From NCBI GenBank assembly GCA_964619675.1, contig CAZUEO010000006.1:1-64000 (forward strand): a stretch of 64,000 bases of DNA, read 5' to 3'. Source of the stretch: JAPLMW01 sp964619675 (GTDB taxonomy: Bacteria; Planctomycetota; Phycisphaerae; Sedimentisphaerales; UBA12454). A model generated the notes under the pieces. The model was not told the origin of the DNA. It saw only the letters and a list, made by a program, of their open reading frames with translations, and did no database searches. The translations under genes and the position numbers were made by a program. Of the stretch, positions 16,744 to 24,073 are shown piece by piece; positions within the stretch are counted from its first letter, which is position 1; each line of letters opens with the position of its first letter.

Positions 16744-17001
16744 TTACCAACCTAATCTGCCTCTACCGCCTCTGAAGCGGCGACCGCAACCGAAGCCTCG
16801 CCCGAAGACTCTGCCATACATAGGCTGAACAGCAGCATAAGGCAATCCATAGCCATATTGGCTAACCGGCGTGCCTTGTATGCCAACAAAACCTTCTGCG
16901 TTGCCTGACTTGCCTTTAGGTCCTTTCAATACACAAAAACCCATGCCTCTTCCTGTCATAGGGCCTCTACCTTGTGGTCCTGTTCCATCAAATCCTGGCA
17001 T
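16744..17001 (-). CDS. DUF5320 family protein, short form
   Basis: 85 residues with the family start MPGFDGTGPQGRGPMTGRG and a Gly/Arg/Tyr-rich C-terminus (FGRGFGCGRRFRGG), lacking the coiled coil. GGAG lies upstream of the ATG. It overlaps the DUF89 gene by 14 bp. Third consecutive gene with this N-terminus, indicating tandem duplication. Confidence 0.8.
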   Translation of the reverse strand: MPGFDGTGPQGRGPMTGRGMGFCVLKGPKGKSGNAEGFVGIQGTPVSQYGYGLPYAAVQPMYGRVFGRGFGCGRRFRGGRGRLGW

Positions 17002-17875
17002 TTTTTATTTCTCCATTAAATATTTTTGTTTTTTGAAAAATCATCTGACCAACTTTACAACCAATATCTCTTGCAATTACAAAACATTTGACCTTAAGTA
17101 TGAAAAATATGTTTTTATCTACTTCGCTTAAAGTTTCATAATTGCCTTGTCCCTTGGCTATAATCAAATCAGCCTTTTCAAAGCGATTTCTGAAATTTTG
17201 TGAACAACTTTCAAGAATAGTGCCGGGCGCATCAGAGCCATTATCAATCACTTCGACTATTCTGGGAAAACCGGCAATTACGGCATCTTCCATTGTTGCA
17301 TCATTTATTACAGGCGAACCTTTGACAGCTACAGTAACCTTTTCTATGGGCAACTGCTCAATCAGCAGGCGGTCAAAAACAATTTCTCCGGCATTATCCG
17401 CTATATAAAGAATTTCCTTTGCATCTTTTACTGCCTGCTGAAAAGGGTTTAATTGAACATCAACAAAATCAGCAGTCAAACATTCACTTATTGCCTTTTC
17501 GAGATCGCTCTCTTGCAAAGTTCCGTTGACTCCGAAATCAATTATATTTCCTGCTATTGCCAGACGAACCGCTGTATTAAATGGGTTGTCAGACTTGATA
17601 ATGAATCGCCGCATTTTCGAATACAATTTCAGCGATGCATTATTGAACTCTTTTTTAACCTCGAGATACGGATCTTCAACACCCGTCAGTTCTCGAACCA
17701 GCCGATGTATCTGCTGCCCGATTACCGGCGGGCTTTGACTCATATCCAAGTTATTTGCCAAATGTAGAATCTCGCGCACCACCCGTTCGTGGATATGATG
17801 GTCCTGCGTCGCGTGTCTTGCAGCATCAAGCGACTGACGAACAAAACAGGGTATACAATCCAAATATGTTTGCAT
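16988..17875 (-). CDS. DUF89/ARMT1-like family protein
   Basis: 295 residues. The N-terminal CIPCFVRQSLDA motif and the ADNAGEIVFDRLLIEQL segment near 175 are diagnostic of DUF89 proteins, metal-dependent carbohydrate-phosphate (damage-control) phosphatases or related enzymes. AKGQGNYETLSE near 254 is the second conserved block. This is the short archaeal/anaerobe form with the CxxC-like N-terminus. Role in the cluster unknown. Confidence 0.86.
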   Translation of the reverse strand: MQTYLDCIPCFVRQSLDAARHATQDHHIHERVVREILHLANNLDMSQSPPVIGQQIHRLVRELTGVEDPYLEVKKEFNNASLKLYSKMRRFIIKSDNPFNTAVRLAIAGNIIDFGVNGTLQESDLEKAISECLTADFVDVQLNPFQQAVKDAKEILYIADNAGEIVFDRLLIEQLPIEKVTVAVKGSPVINDATMEDAVIAGFPRIVEVIDNGSDAPGTILESCSQNFRNRFEKADLIIAKGQGNYETLSEVDKNIFFILKVKCFVIARDIGCKVGQMIFQKTKIFNGEIKNARI

Positions 17876-17895
17876 TTTCTTGCCCTAAAAAACCC

Positions 17896-18258
17896 TTAAA
17901 CCCAGTGTCCTTCAACATTGGCCTTATCTACCTCTTTCAATTTTCCTGCCTTAAACGAATCTATCGCTTCCTGAACAGTCTGCTTTTCAGCAAGGAACAT
18001 TTTTACACCAGCGACATTAAGCGTTCTGAATGCATTTGGTCCCACGTTGCCGGTGATGACTGCTTCGACGCCGAGATTTACAATATTGCCGCCGGTTTGA
18101 ATTCCTGCTCCCTGTGCGGCATTTAAATTTACCGAGTTATCATGAGCTTTAAAATCGCCCGTGTCCGTGTCTACAACAATCAAATATTTTGCCCGCCCGA
18201 ATCTCAGGTCTATTTGGCTTGTTAACCGTTCTTCAAATGCGGTTATTGCAATTTTCAT
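17896..18258 (-). CDS. NifX/NifB-type dinitrogenase cofactor domain protein
   Basis: 120 residues, a stand-alone domain: MKIAITAFEERL, LRFGRAKYLIVVD, GAGIQTGGNIV and GNVGPNAFRTL. The fold carries Fe-Mo or Mo-Cu-S clusters in NifX, NafY and the orange protein. AAAGGAAAAA precedes the start. Best candidate in the window for a free ORP-like protein, by size. Confidence 0.88.
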   Translation of the reverse strand: MKIAITAFEERLTSQIDLRFGRAKYLIVVDTDTGDFKAHDNSVNLNAAQGAGIQTGGNIVNLGVEAVITGNVGPNAFRTLNVAGVKMFLAEKQTVQEAIDSFKAGKLKEVDKANVEGHWV

Positions 18259-18282
18259 TTTATTTTTCCTTTCTCTTTTCTG

Positions 18283-18325
18283 ATTAGACTCCGTCCCCTT
18301 CGGCTACGCTCAGGACAGGCCTGTC
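18283..18325. repeat. REP-like palindromic fragment
   Basis: The 110-bp gap between two NifX-type genes holds a GC-rich piece ending in the perfect 12-bp palindrome GACAGGCCTGTC (18314-18325), unlike the AT-rich spacers around it. Probably a dispersed repeat; copy number not checked. Confidence 0.3.
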
Positions 18326-18368
18326 GGTTGCGTGCAACTTGGTTTCCTTTTCGATAGTCAAGAGTTTT

Positions 18369-18758
18369 TCACCATCTTCCGCCACAGCGACCTCTTCGTC
18401 TGCCGAAACCTCTGCGGGCGCCATTCCAGCAGCCGGGCAGGGCATACTGCGGCAGACTTAAGTTACCTGTCTTATATGCGTTTAGAATTTGCTCTGTCGA
18501 GCCGGTTACAAACGGCAGCACCTTAATTCCAGAACCGCTTAGCATGTAAGCCAGCGGCCTGGAAACTGCTCCGCAGATAAGCACATCAACTCCAAGCTGT
18601 CTTAACTTAGCTGCTCTTTCGGGACCGCTTTGTTCGGTAAGAACTGTTTCATTGCGGCCCATCTCAACACCGTTTTCCAGCTCGACAAGCAGCAGTTTGT
18701 TAGCAAAGTCGAGTACGCTTGAAACATTGTTTTGCCAAACTGGTACAGCTATTTTCAT
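18369..18758 (-). CDS. NifX/NifB-type domain protein with Arg/Gly-rich tail
   Basis: 129 residues. The N-terminal ~105 residues match the NifX-like fold (MKIAVPVWQNNVSSVLDFA, VDVLICGAVSRPLAYML). The tail is Gly/Arg rich with two cysteines (GFGRRRGRCGGRW). First gene behind the sigma-54 promoter at 18782-18797, with GGAGG 5-6 nt... upstream of the ATG. Being promoter-proximal it should be the most strongly expressed member of the cluster. Confidence 0.84.
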   Translation of the reverse strand: MKIAVPVWQNNVSSVLDFANKLLLVELENGVEMGRNETVLTEQSGPERAAKLRQLGVDVLICGAVSRPLAYMLSGSGIKVLPFVTGSTEQILNAYKTGNLSLPQYALPGCWNGARRGFGRRRGRCGGRW

Positions 18759-18781
18759 AGGCAGCCTCCAGTACTAATATG

Positions 18782-18797
18782 AGCAAGCTTTATGCCA
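18782..18797 (-). promoter_or_regulatory. Sigma-54 (-24/-12) promoter
   Basis: Minus-strand TGGCATAAAGCTTGCT matches the sigma-54 consensus TGGCAC-N5-TTGCW, with GG and GC exactly 12 bp apart. Predicted transcription start is near 18771, about 13 nt before the first NifX-type gene. A sigma-54 activator gene lies immediately upstream. Confidence 0.8.
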
Positions 18798-18896
18798 ATA
18801 ATTTAACCAACAAACAAGTTATAGCATAAAGCCTTTTACAAAAATAAGTTATGGAAAATATTTACTGTAAACCTGGTTTTGAGAAATCACACAAAT

Positions 18897-18911
18897 ATTG
18901 CATTGTGCAAT
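18897..18911. promoter_or_regulatory. Predicted activator-binding palindrome 1
   Basis: Perfect palindrome ATTGCA-N3-TGCAAT about 100 bp upstream of the -24 element. Same core and spacing as the site at 18930-18944; centres are 33 bp apart, about three helical turns. Fits an upstream activating sequence for the sigma-54 activator encoded next door. Confidence 0.7.
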
Positions 18912-18929
18912 GATATGAGAACCTTTGCT

Positions 18930-18944
18930 ATTGCAAAATGCAAT
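18930..18944. promoter_or_regulatory. Predicted activator-binding palindrome 2
   Basis: Second perfect ATTGCA-N3-TGCAAT palindrome, differing from the first only in its 3-nt centre. It lies 33 bp before the end of the activator gene. Confidence 0.7.
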
Positions 18945-18976
18945 GGTTAATAGGCAAATGGTGAAGGGCTGGAAAC

Positions 18977-20311
18977 TTATTCAGTCTTAATATTGAGGTT
19001 CTTTAGCTTTCGAAATAATGTGCTGGCATCGATCCCTAATTCTTTGGCCGCTAACGTTTTATTGTCTTTGTTTCGGCGAAGGGCCTGCTCAATCATAAGT
19101 ATTTCCATCTGCCGGAGGGTTCTAAACTTGCTTATATCTGCTGGTTGGTCGCCAGCGGTTTTCCCAATTGATGCAGGTAGATGTTTTGTTTCTATGACAT
19201 TTTCTTTGCAAAGGACAAAACAGTGTTCGAGAATGTTCTCAAGCTCCCGTATATTGCCCGGAAAATCATAACTTAACAGAACTGCCATGGCATCATCGCT
19301 GAGACAACATATATTCTTATTATAAATCCCATTGAAACGGTTTATAAAATGGTCAATTAAAAGCGGAACATCCTCACTTCGCTCCTTCAGCGGCGGCAGT
19401 GATAACTTAACCACATTTATACGATAGTAAAGGTCGCTCCTGAATTTACCCTGCTCAGACAATTCAGCCAAATCCTTGTTAGTAGCGGTAATCACTCTGA
19501 CATCAGCCTTTTGGGAAGATACAGCGCCTACAGGCTCATAGGTTTTTTCCTGCAGCACACGCAATAATTTGACTTGAACAGATGAGGACATATCCCCAAT
19601 TTCGTCTAAGAATATAGTACCTCCTTCTGCCAGAGCAAATCGGCCGGGTTTGTCTTTTTTAGCATCTGTAAAAGCCCCGGCCTTGTAGCCGAACAATTCA
19701 GATTCAAGCAATGTATCCGGAAGAGCACTGCAGTTAACCGCAATAAAGGGTTTTTTTCTGTGAGGACTCAAATTATGGATAGCTCTGGCAAACAGCTCTT
19801 TTCCAGTACCAGTCTGTCCTTCAATCAGCACAGCACAGTCGCTCTCGGCAATTTGCGGGAGAATATCAAAAAGCTCCTGGATTTTGTGATTTCTGCTGAT
19901 GATGTCTTCGCAACTGTACTGTTTTTGAACCTGTTTTCGCAGTTCTTCAACAACAGTCATATCCCTAAATGTCTCGACACCGCCGATTGTCTTGCCATTT
20001 TCATCCTTGAGCAACGCTGTCGAAATAGTTATCGCTTTGCGTCTGCCTTGTGCATCTATGATATGAACGGGTTTATTGATAACCGGTTTGCCTGTATCCA
20101 TAGTATAACGCAATGCACAGTCCGTTTCGCAGACATTTGCCCGCAGCACATCCTTGCAGGTTTGACCGATTGCGTTCTCGCGGGGTATTCCGGTTATTTG
20201 TTCAGCCGCCTTATTGAACGAGGTAATTCGCCAATTTTCATCTACGGTAAATACGCCGTCAGCAATACTGTCCAGAATAACATCTGTTTTTTTATAAGAA
20301 TTAAGACTCAT
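18977..20311 (-). CDS. Sigma-54-dependent activator (PAS-AAA+-Fis)
   Basis: 444 residues. The PAS domain (~1-120) contains C52, C61 and C65 (CKDVLRANVCETDC), a possible metal or redox sensor. The central AAA+ domain has Walker A GQTGTGKE at 165-172 and the sigma-54 contact loop GAFTDA at 212-217. The C-terminal Fis-type helix-turn-helix (NKTLAAKELGIDASTLFRKL) should bind the two palindromes just downstream. A TATAAT hexamer at 20319-20324 is the only promoter hint upstream. It resembles the cognate activator of the Desulfovibrio orp operons in context. Predicted switch for the whole minus-strand cluster. Confidence 0.93.
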   Translation of the reverse strand: MSLNSYKKTDVILDSIADGVFTVDENWRITSFNKAAEQITGIPRENAIGQTCKDVLRANVCETDCALRYTMDTGKPVINKPVHIIDAQGRRKAITISTALLKDENGKTIGGVETFRDMTVVEELRKQVQKQYSCEDIISRNHKIQELFDILPQIAESDCAVLIEGQTGTGKELFARAIHNLSPHRKKPFIAVNCSALPDTLLESELFGYKAGAFTDAKKDKPGRFALAEGGTIFLDEIGDMSSSVQVKLLRVLQEKTYEPVGAVSSQKADVRVITATNKDLAELSEQGKFRSDLYYRINVVKLSLPPLKERSEDVPLLIDHFINRFNGIYNKNICCLSDDAMAVLLSYDFPGNIRELENILEHCFVLCKENVIETKHLPASIGKTAGDQPADISKFRTLRQMEILMIEQALRRNKDNKTLAAKELGIDASTLFRKLKNLNIKTE

Positions 20312-20324
20312 CTATACCATTATA

Positions 20325-20873
20325 TTACCTTAAATGCTTTTTTTAATCGCCAAATCGTTCTGACTACCGGTAACTCAGACTCTATTTTGAGACTATTGAT
20401 TACTTGTCCGAAGGTACAAACTTCCTTTCTGTAAAATGATAAACTTCTATTTTTTGCTTACACTATATTTTGATGAATCAGCCAGACAGCTACCGTAAGG
20501 TAAATTTGCTAAGCATCACAATCAAGATGGTGCAAGAAAGTTCGTTTTGCATTGTTTTATAATTATTAAGTATATTCAATCAATGTATCCAAACATTCCT
20601 TGTGAAAATAGTCAAACCTCTTATTTTCGTTTTTGTTAAAAATCGAAAATAATAACCTCCCATTTGTGGGGAATACCATTTTTCTGCTTGTAAATAAGAC
20701 CAATAGTTTAAGTTCTTATTTGCATTTAGCTTATAAGTGAATTTGAAGGGCTCAAATCGCTTTACCCTCGGACTTTTTTATCCGAGGGTAAATATAAATA
20801 TTTTGAATATGGATATTTTGAACAAGAAAAGCCAACAAACATAAATACTTGTTAGGATTTAACTTAAAAACAA
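20325..20873. other. AT-rich intergenic region with one hairpin
   Basis: About 550 bp without a credible gene. It holds the 12-bp-stem hairpin at 20761-20792; otherwise nothing recognisable was seen on either strand. Confidence 0.5.
20761..20792. terminator. Perfect 12-bp stem-loop
   Basis: TTTACCCTCGGA and its exact complement are separated by an 8-nt loop. No clean T-run follows the stem on either strand, so a terminator role (for tRNA-Asp on the minus strand) is uncertain; it could be a protein-binding site. Confidence 0.45.
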
Positions 20874-20947
20874 CGAGGCCGAAGGGGCTCGAACCCTCAA
20901 CCTTCGGATCGACAGTCCGATGCTCTAGCCAATTGAGCTACGGCCCC
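20874..20947 (-). tRNA. tRNA-Asp (GTC)
   Basis: Cloverleaf on the minus strand: acceptor GGGGCCG paired with CGGCCTC (one G-U), D arm, anticodon loop CTGTCGA giving GTC, and a T arm with GGTTCGAGCC-type loop. No CCA is encoded. Confidence 0.95.
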
Positions 20948-21287
20948 GAAAAAACCAAAGAACCATAATAAGTAATATCTAACAAATTTTTGTCAAGCCC
21001 TTTAAACCCATTTTTCACTTAAAATAATCCAATTTCATATAATTTATTCATCTATAAAAACTTAGCATACATAATATACTTCCCCAACCAATTTTAACTC
21101 GATTCGCCTTATAACCTATATTACCACAATATATTGTATCTTGCCAATTTTACCTCGGAACATCCAAATTACATACGAAAACCTAAAATTCTAAAAAAGT
21201 AGGATAAAGCCAATAAAATGGCCAATAAGCCATTCGCGAAACAGTCAAAATTACCAAAATATCTCAAAATAAAACAGCAAACTTTTT
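20948..21287. other. AT-rich intergenic region
   Basis: About 340 bp, strongly AT-rich, between tRNA-Asp and the FlgM-like gene. No ORF or RNA fold was recognised in it. Confidence 0.5.
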
Positions 21288-21316
21288 TAAAGTTTTCATT
21301 TCTACACTGTCGATAT
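21288..21316 (+). promoter_or_regulatory. Possible sigma-28-type promoter
   Basis: TAAAGTTT followed after 13 bp by GTCGATAT resembles the flagellar sigma-28 consensus TAAAGTTT-N11-GCCGATAA, although the spacer is 2 bp long. It would drive the FlgM-like gene 150 bp downstream. Weak evidence, made interesting by the gene it precedes. Confidence 0.3.
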
Positions 21317-21466
21317 CAGTATTGGAAGTTCTGATATTTATCCGCAATGGAATAGCGGAAACACAATATATAGGGGTTCGACAGGAAATTAAGCCTTCGA
21401 TCCTTGAGTTTTAGCTGGAAAAATGGGATTTTTCAGACTAAAACCCGGACAGGAAAGGTAAAAGTT

Positions 21467-21745
21467 ATGAATCAGGCCAAAACTCAACCTCGGATTAACA
21501 GACCCCAGGCAAGTCATTACCAGGCTTTGAGTTCCAAAGATGACTGCAAAACTGAAGAACTCCTACAGGCCGGTGCCAAAACACCGCTCGGTCAGTTACT
21601 TAAAAAAATGGCAAAACTGCCTGAGGTCAGATTCGAGAAGGTCTTAAATGTTCGAAGACAAATCTGCAGAGGACAATATAAAGTCGATGAAAAACTCGAT
21701 GCCGCAATCGACACAATACTTGAAGAATTACTAATCAAACCTTAA
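21467..21745 (+). CDS. FlgM-like anti-sigma-28 factor
   Basis: 92 residues from the ATG at 21467, preceded by AGGAAAGG. The C-terminal half (VRFEKVLNVRRQICRGQYKVDEKLDAA... pattern) has the FlgM signature of a sigma-28-binding helix pair: R-x-x-K-V, I-x-x-G-x-Y-x-V-D. The N-terminal half is polar and probably disordered, as in FlgM. No other flagellar gene lies in the window, so it is an orphan here. An unrelated helical protein is the alternative. Confidence 0.62.
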   Translation: MNQAKTQPRINRPQASHYQALSSKDDCKTEELLQAGAKTPLGQLLKKMAKLPEVRFEKVLNVRRQICRGQYKVDEKLDAAIDTILEELLIKP

Positions 21746-21881
21746 GCAGGCTCGATTTTCCAAAATATTTTACCGAAGAAAATCCTGGTTGCAACCTTTC
21801 GGTACACGATTATCTCCCCATTCAAACACAAATGTGTTTTAAAAAGCCGTCAAATCAGAAATGCAATGACAAACAAAAAAC

Positions 21882-22331
21882 TCAGGAATGTTCGGTTAAA
21901 TCTTCAGGAACTTCATCGTCCGGCTCATCAAATTCAACCGGTTTATAGTCCGGCTGTGTTGACTTTTCGAGTTCTGCCTCGAAAGCCTTGACAATTTTTT
22001 CCTGAATCGTCTGCCTGCACTGGGCGTTGATTGGATGAGCTATATCAGCGTGTAATTTCATTCTGCCCTTGACATCTTTTCTTGCCCTGTCTTCACCCAA
22101 TAATGCACCACAGTTGTTGCAGAACTTCGCCCTGAGATGATTTTTGCCGCCGCATTTGTGACAGTGGTCGCTCATCTTCCTCGATGGCATTGCAACAAAG
22201 TAGCCATTCGTACCCTCGATGACCTTGATGTCACGGATTACAAAATCATTGTCCAGAGTCATCGAACAAAATGCTTTCAGCCTTTCATCCTTGTTGTTGA
22301 TCAGCTTTACTCTTACTTCAGTAATTTCCAT
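21882..22331 (-). CDS. spoVG: SpoVG-family protein with zinc-ribbon insertion
   Basis: 149 residues. The SpoVG fold spans 1-105 (MEITEVRVKL, FVIRDIKVIEG, HADIAHPINAQCR), but a four-cysteine ribbon (CHKCGGKN ... CNNCGA) is inserted at ~57-77. The C-terminus is acidic (EFDEPDDEVPEDL). SpoVG proteins bind nucleic acid and affect septation and gene expression. GAGGCG precedes the start. Downstream of ispE, as in many bacteria. Confidence 0.9.
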   Translation of the reverse strand: MEITEVRVKLINNKDERLKAFCSMTLDNDFVIRDIKVIEGTNGYFVAMPSRKMSDHCHKCGGKNHLRAKFCNNCGALLGEDRARKDVKGRMKLHADIAHPINAQCRQTIQEKIVKAFEAELEKSTQPDYKPVEFDEPDDEVPEDLTEHS

Positions 22332-22349
22332 AACAATCGCCTCACAAAA

Positions 22350-23258
22350 CTACCATTGGTTGTTGAAAACTATAATACTATTGCACTCAAGCGAACTTCC
22401 AACTTCTCGCTGTAAAATTATCGCTTTACGGTAGTCTTCGTCAGCAAGAACAACAAATAAGGCCGACCCGCTTCCACTCAGCATAACCGGAAGCTGACAC
22501 ATATTCTCTATTTCAGTCTTTAATAGAGCCAGTTTATTATTTACTGCAAAACACGTCTTAGCAAGCATATTTGCGCACATTTTTTGCACTAAATCAACTC
22601 TGTTTTTCAAAAGAAGTGGTTTTATTTGCTCTTTTAAAGCTTTAAACAACGGCAAATCAATCTTAAAATTACCATAAACCGTTTTAGTAGAAAGACTTAA
22701 ATCCGGCAATACTATGAGAGCCAAAAAAGGCAAAATATTGTCCATTTTTGATATTTTTTCCCCCCTGCCGCTGCATAAAGCCTGAGGACCGTTCAAAAAA
22801 AACGGCACATCACTGCCAAGCCAAGCCGCTATAGAGAATAATTTATTCCCAGCCACCGGCTGTTGATAAAGCCTGTTCAAAGCTAAAAGTGTCGCGGCCG
22901 CATCACTGCTCGCCCCGCCAAGACCTGAACCGGCCGGGATATTTTTTGTAAGGGTTATCTTAATAGAAGGCTCTTTATTGATGGTTTTATAAAATAAATC
23001 AGATGCCTTATAAACAAGATTATCCTGACCAGCCGGAGAACAAAGACCATTACAAACAAGTTCAATCCCTTTTACCCTGCCGGATTCAAAAACCAACTCA
23101 TCATAAAACGTAATCTTCGCCATCAGCGTTTCTATGTTGTGAAAACCATCGGGTCTTTTATCAGCAACCAGAAGATAAAGATTGATTTTAGCAGGCGCCC
23201 TTGCGAGCAAAGCATCGTTTACAAACTCAAATTGTGGTTTAGAATATTTTTCTGCCAT
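22350..23258 (-). CDS. ispE: 4-diphosphocytidyl-2-C-methyl-D-erythritol kinase
   Basis: 302 residues of the GHMP kinase family. PAKINLYLLV lies near residue 18, the ATP-binding PAGSGLGGASSDAA near 108, and the third GHMP motif MLSGSGSALF near 261. It phosphorylates CDP-methylerythritol in the MEP isoprenoid pathway. Six bp separate it from the membrane protein gene upstream; spoVG follows 18 bp downstream. Confidence 0.95.
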   Translation of the reverse strand: MAEKYSKPQFEFVNDALLARAPAKINLYLLVADKRPDGFHNIETLMAKITFYDELVFESGRVKGIELVCNGLCSPAGQDNLVYKASDLFYKTINKEPSIKITLTKNIPAGSGLGGASSDAAATLLALNRLYQQPVAGNKLFSIAAWLGSDVPFFLNGPQALCSGRGEKISKMDNILPFLALIVLPDLSLSTKTVYGNFKIDLPLFKALKEQIKPLLLKNRVDLVQKMCANMLAKTCFAVNNKLALLKTEIENMCQLPVMLSGSGSALFVVLADEDYRKAIILQREVGSSLECNSIIVFNNQW

Positions 23259-23264
23259 ATTGTT

Positions 23265-23966
23265 TTATTTGTCCGGTTGAGGTAAAAAATGAATCATTAG
23301 TTCTTTGTCGCCAACCGTTATATTATCAATTCTATGCTTTCGATGATTAAGTAAAAACACCGGTTTTATTCTACGGTTGGCAAACGATGCCTCATTAAAA
23401 TCACCAATGTCTAATTTGTTTATAAACCCGACAAGTCCTTCAAGAACTTTCCTTTTTATAGCTTCACCGGCATAAGGAATCCGGCTCTGGCCTAATTCTA
23501 CTTGAGCCCCTTTAAGAAAAAAATATCCTTCTCTGTCTATATGCGGTTTTAAAACAAGAGTTACTATAAAATCAATTCCACAATAAACCGTTTTGCCCGT
23601 CAGCAATATCCTGCTTCTTTTAAAAGTAATGCTTAAATCCGACAGATTCGCCTGCCGCAAGCTGTCAGCATTAATATGTCTTACGATGATATCATTGATA
23701 CCCGCCTCGGAAATCACAAGGTCAAACGGCTGACCATACTGCGATTTATTGTGGAGTTGCGGCAGCATATAATTGGTCAGATATTGACTCATATTCCCGT
23801 CGGTTATAAATTTGACGGGTCTATAATGCGGCGGATTTCTGAAAAGCCCGTCAATCCAAAGCACCAACAATAGACCTATCAGGCTGGTTGACAAAACAAC
23901 AGCCGATTTGACTTTGGGGTTTTTGAAACTTTGCTTTACTGCCTCGAAATCCAAATAATTTTTCAT
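23265..23966 (-). CDS. Single-pass membrane-anchored protein of unknown function
   Basis: 233 residues. One hydrophobic segment (~21-37) after a basic N-terminus anchors a periplasmic domain of ~190 residues with alternating beta-strand pattern (LSDLSITFKRSRILLTG, FIVTLVLKPHID). The layout recalls LmeA/DUF2993- or YpmS-like lipid-binding beta proteins, but no signature was found. First gene of the ispE-spoVG group. Confidence 0.68.
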   Translation of the reverse strand: MKNYLDFEAVKQSFKNPKVKSAVVLSTSLIGLLLVLWIDGLFRNPPHYRPVKFITDGNMSQYLTNYMLPQLHNKSQYGQPFDLVISEAGINDIIVRHINADSLRQANLSDLSITFKRSRILLTGKTVYCGIDFIVTLVLKPHIDREGYFFLKGAQVELGQSRIPYAGEAIKRKVLEGLVGFINKLDIGDFNEASFANRRIKPVFLLNHRKHRIDNITVGDKELMIHFLPQPDK

Positions 23967-23988
23967 TACTTTCTTGCCAAAATGATTT

Positions 23989-24018
23989 TTGTGCTTATAG
24001 TGTTCTATTCTATATAAT
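23989..24018 (+). promoter_or_regulatory. Possible sigma-70 promoter of pyrF
   Basis: TTGTGC and TATAAT are separated by 18 bp, with the -10 box 55 bp before the pyrF start. A small palindrome (CCGCC-GCA-GGCGG) follows at about 24022. The -35 match is moderate. Confidence 0.4.
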
Positions 24019-24073
24019 ATATCCGCCGCAGGCGGACAAGAATCAGAACAGTATCTTATCGGAAAGGATTATA

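Noticed and set aside
20319..20324. TATAAT as a firm promoter of the sigma-54 activator
   Set aside because: It lies too close to the start codon and no convincing -35 box is at 16-18 bp; mentioned only as a hint.
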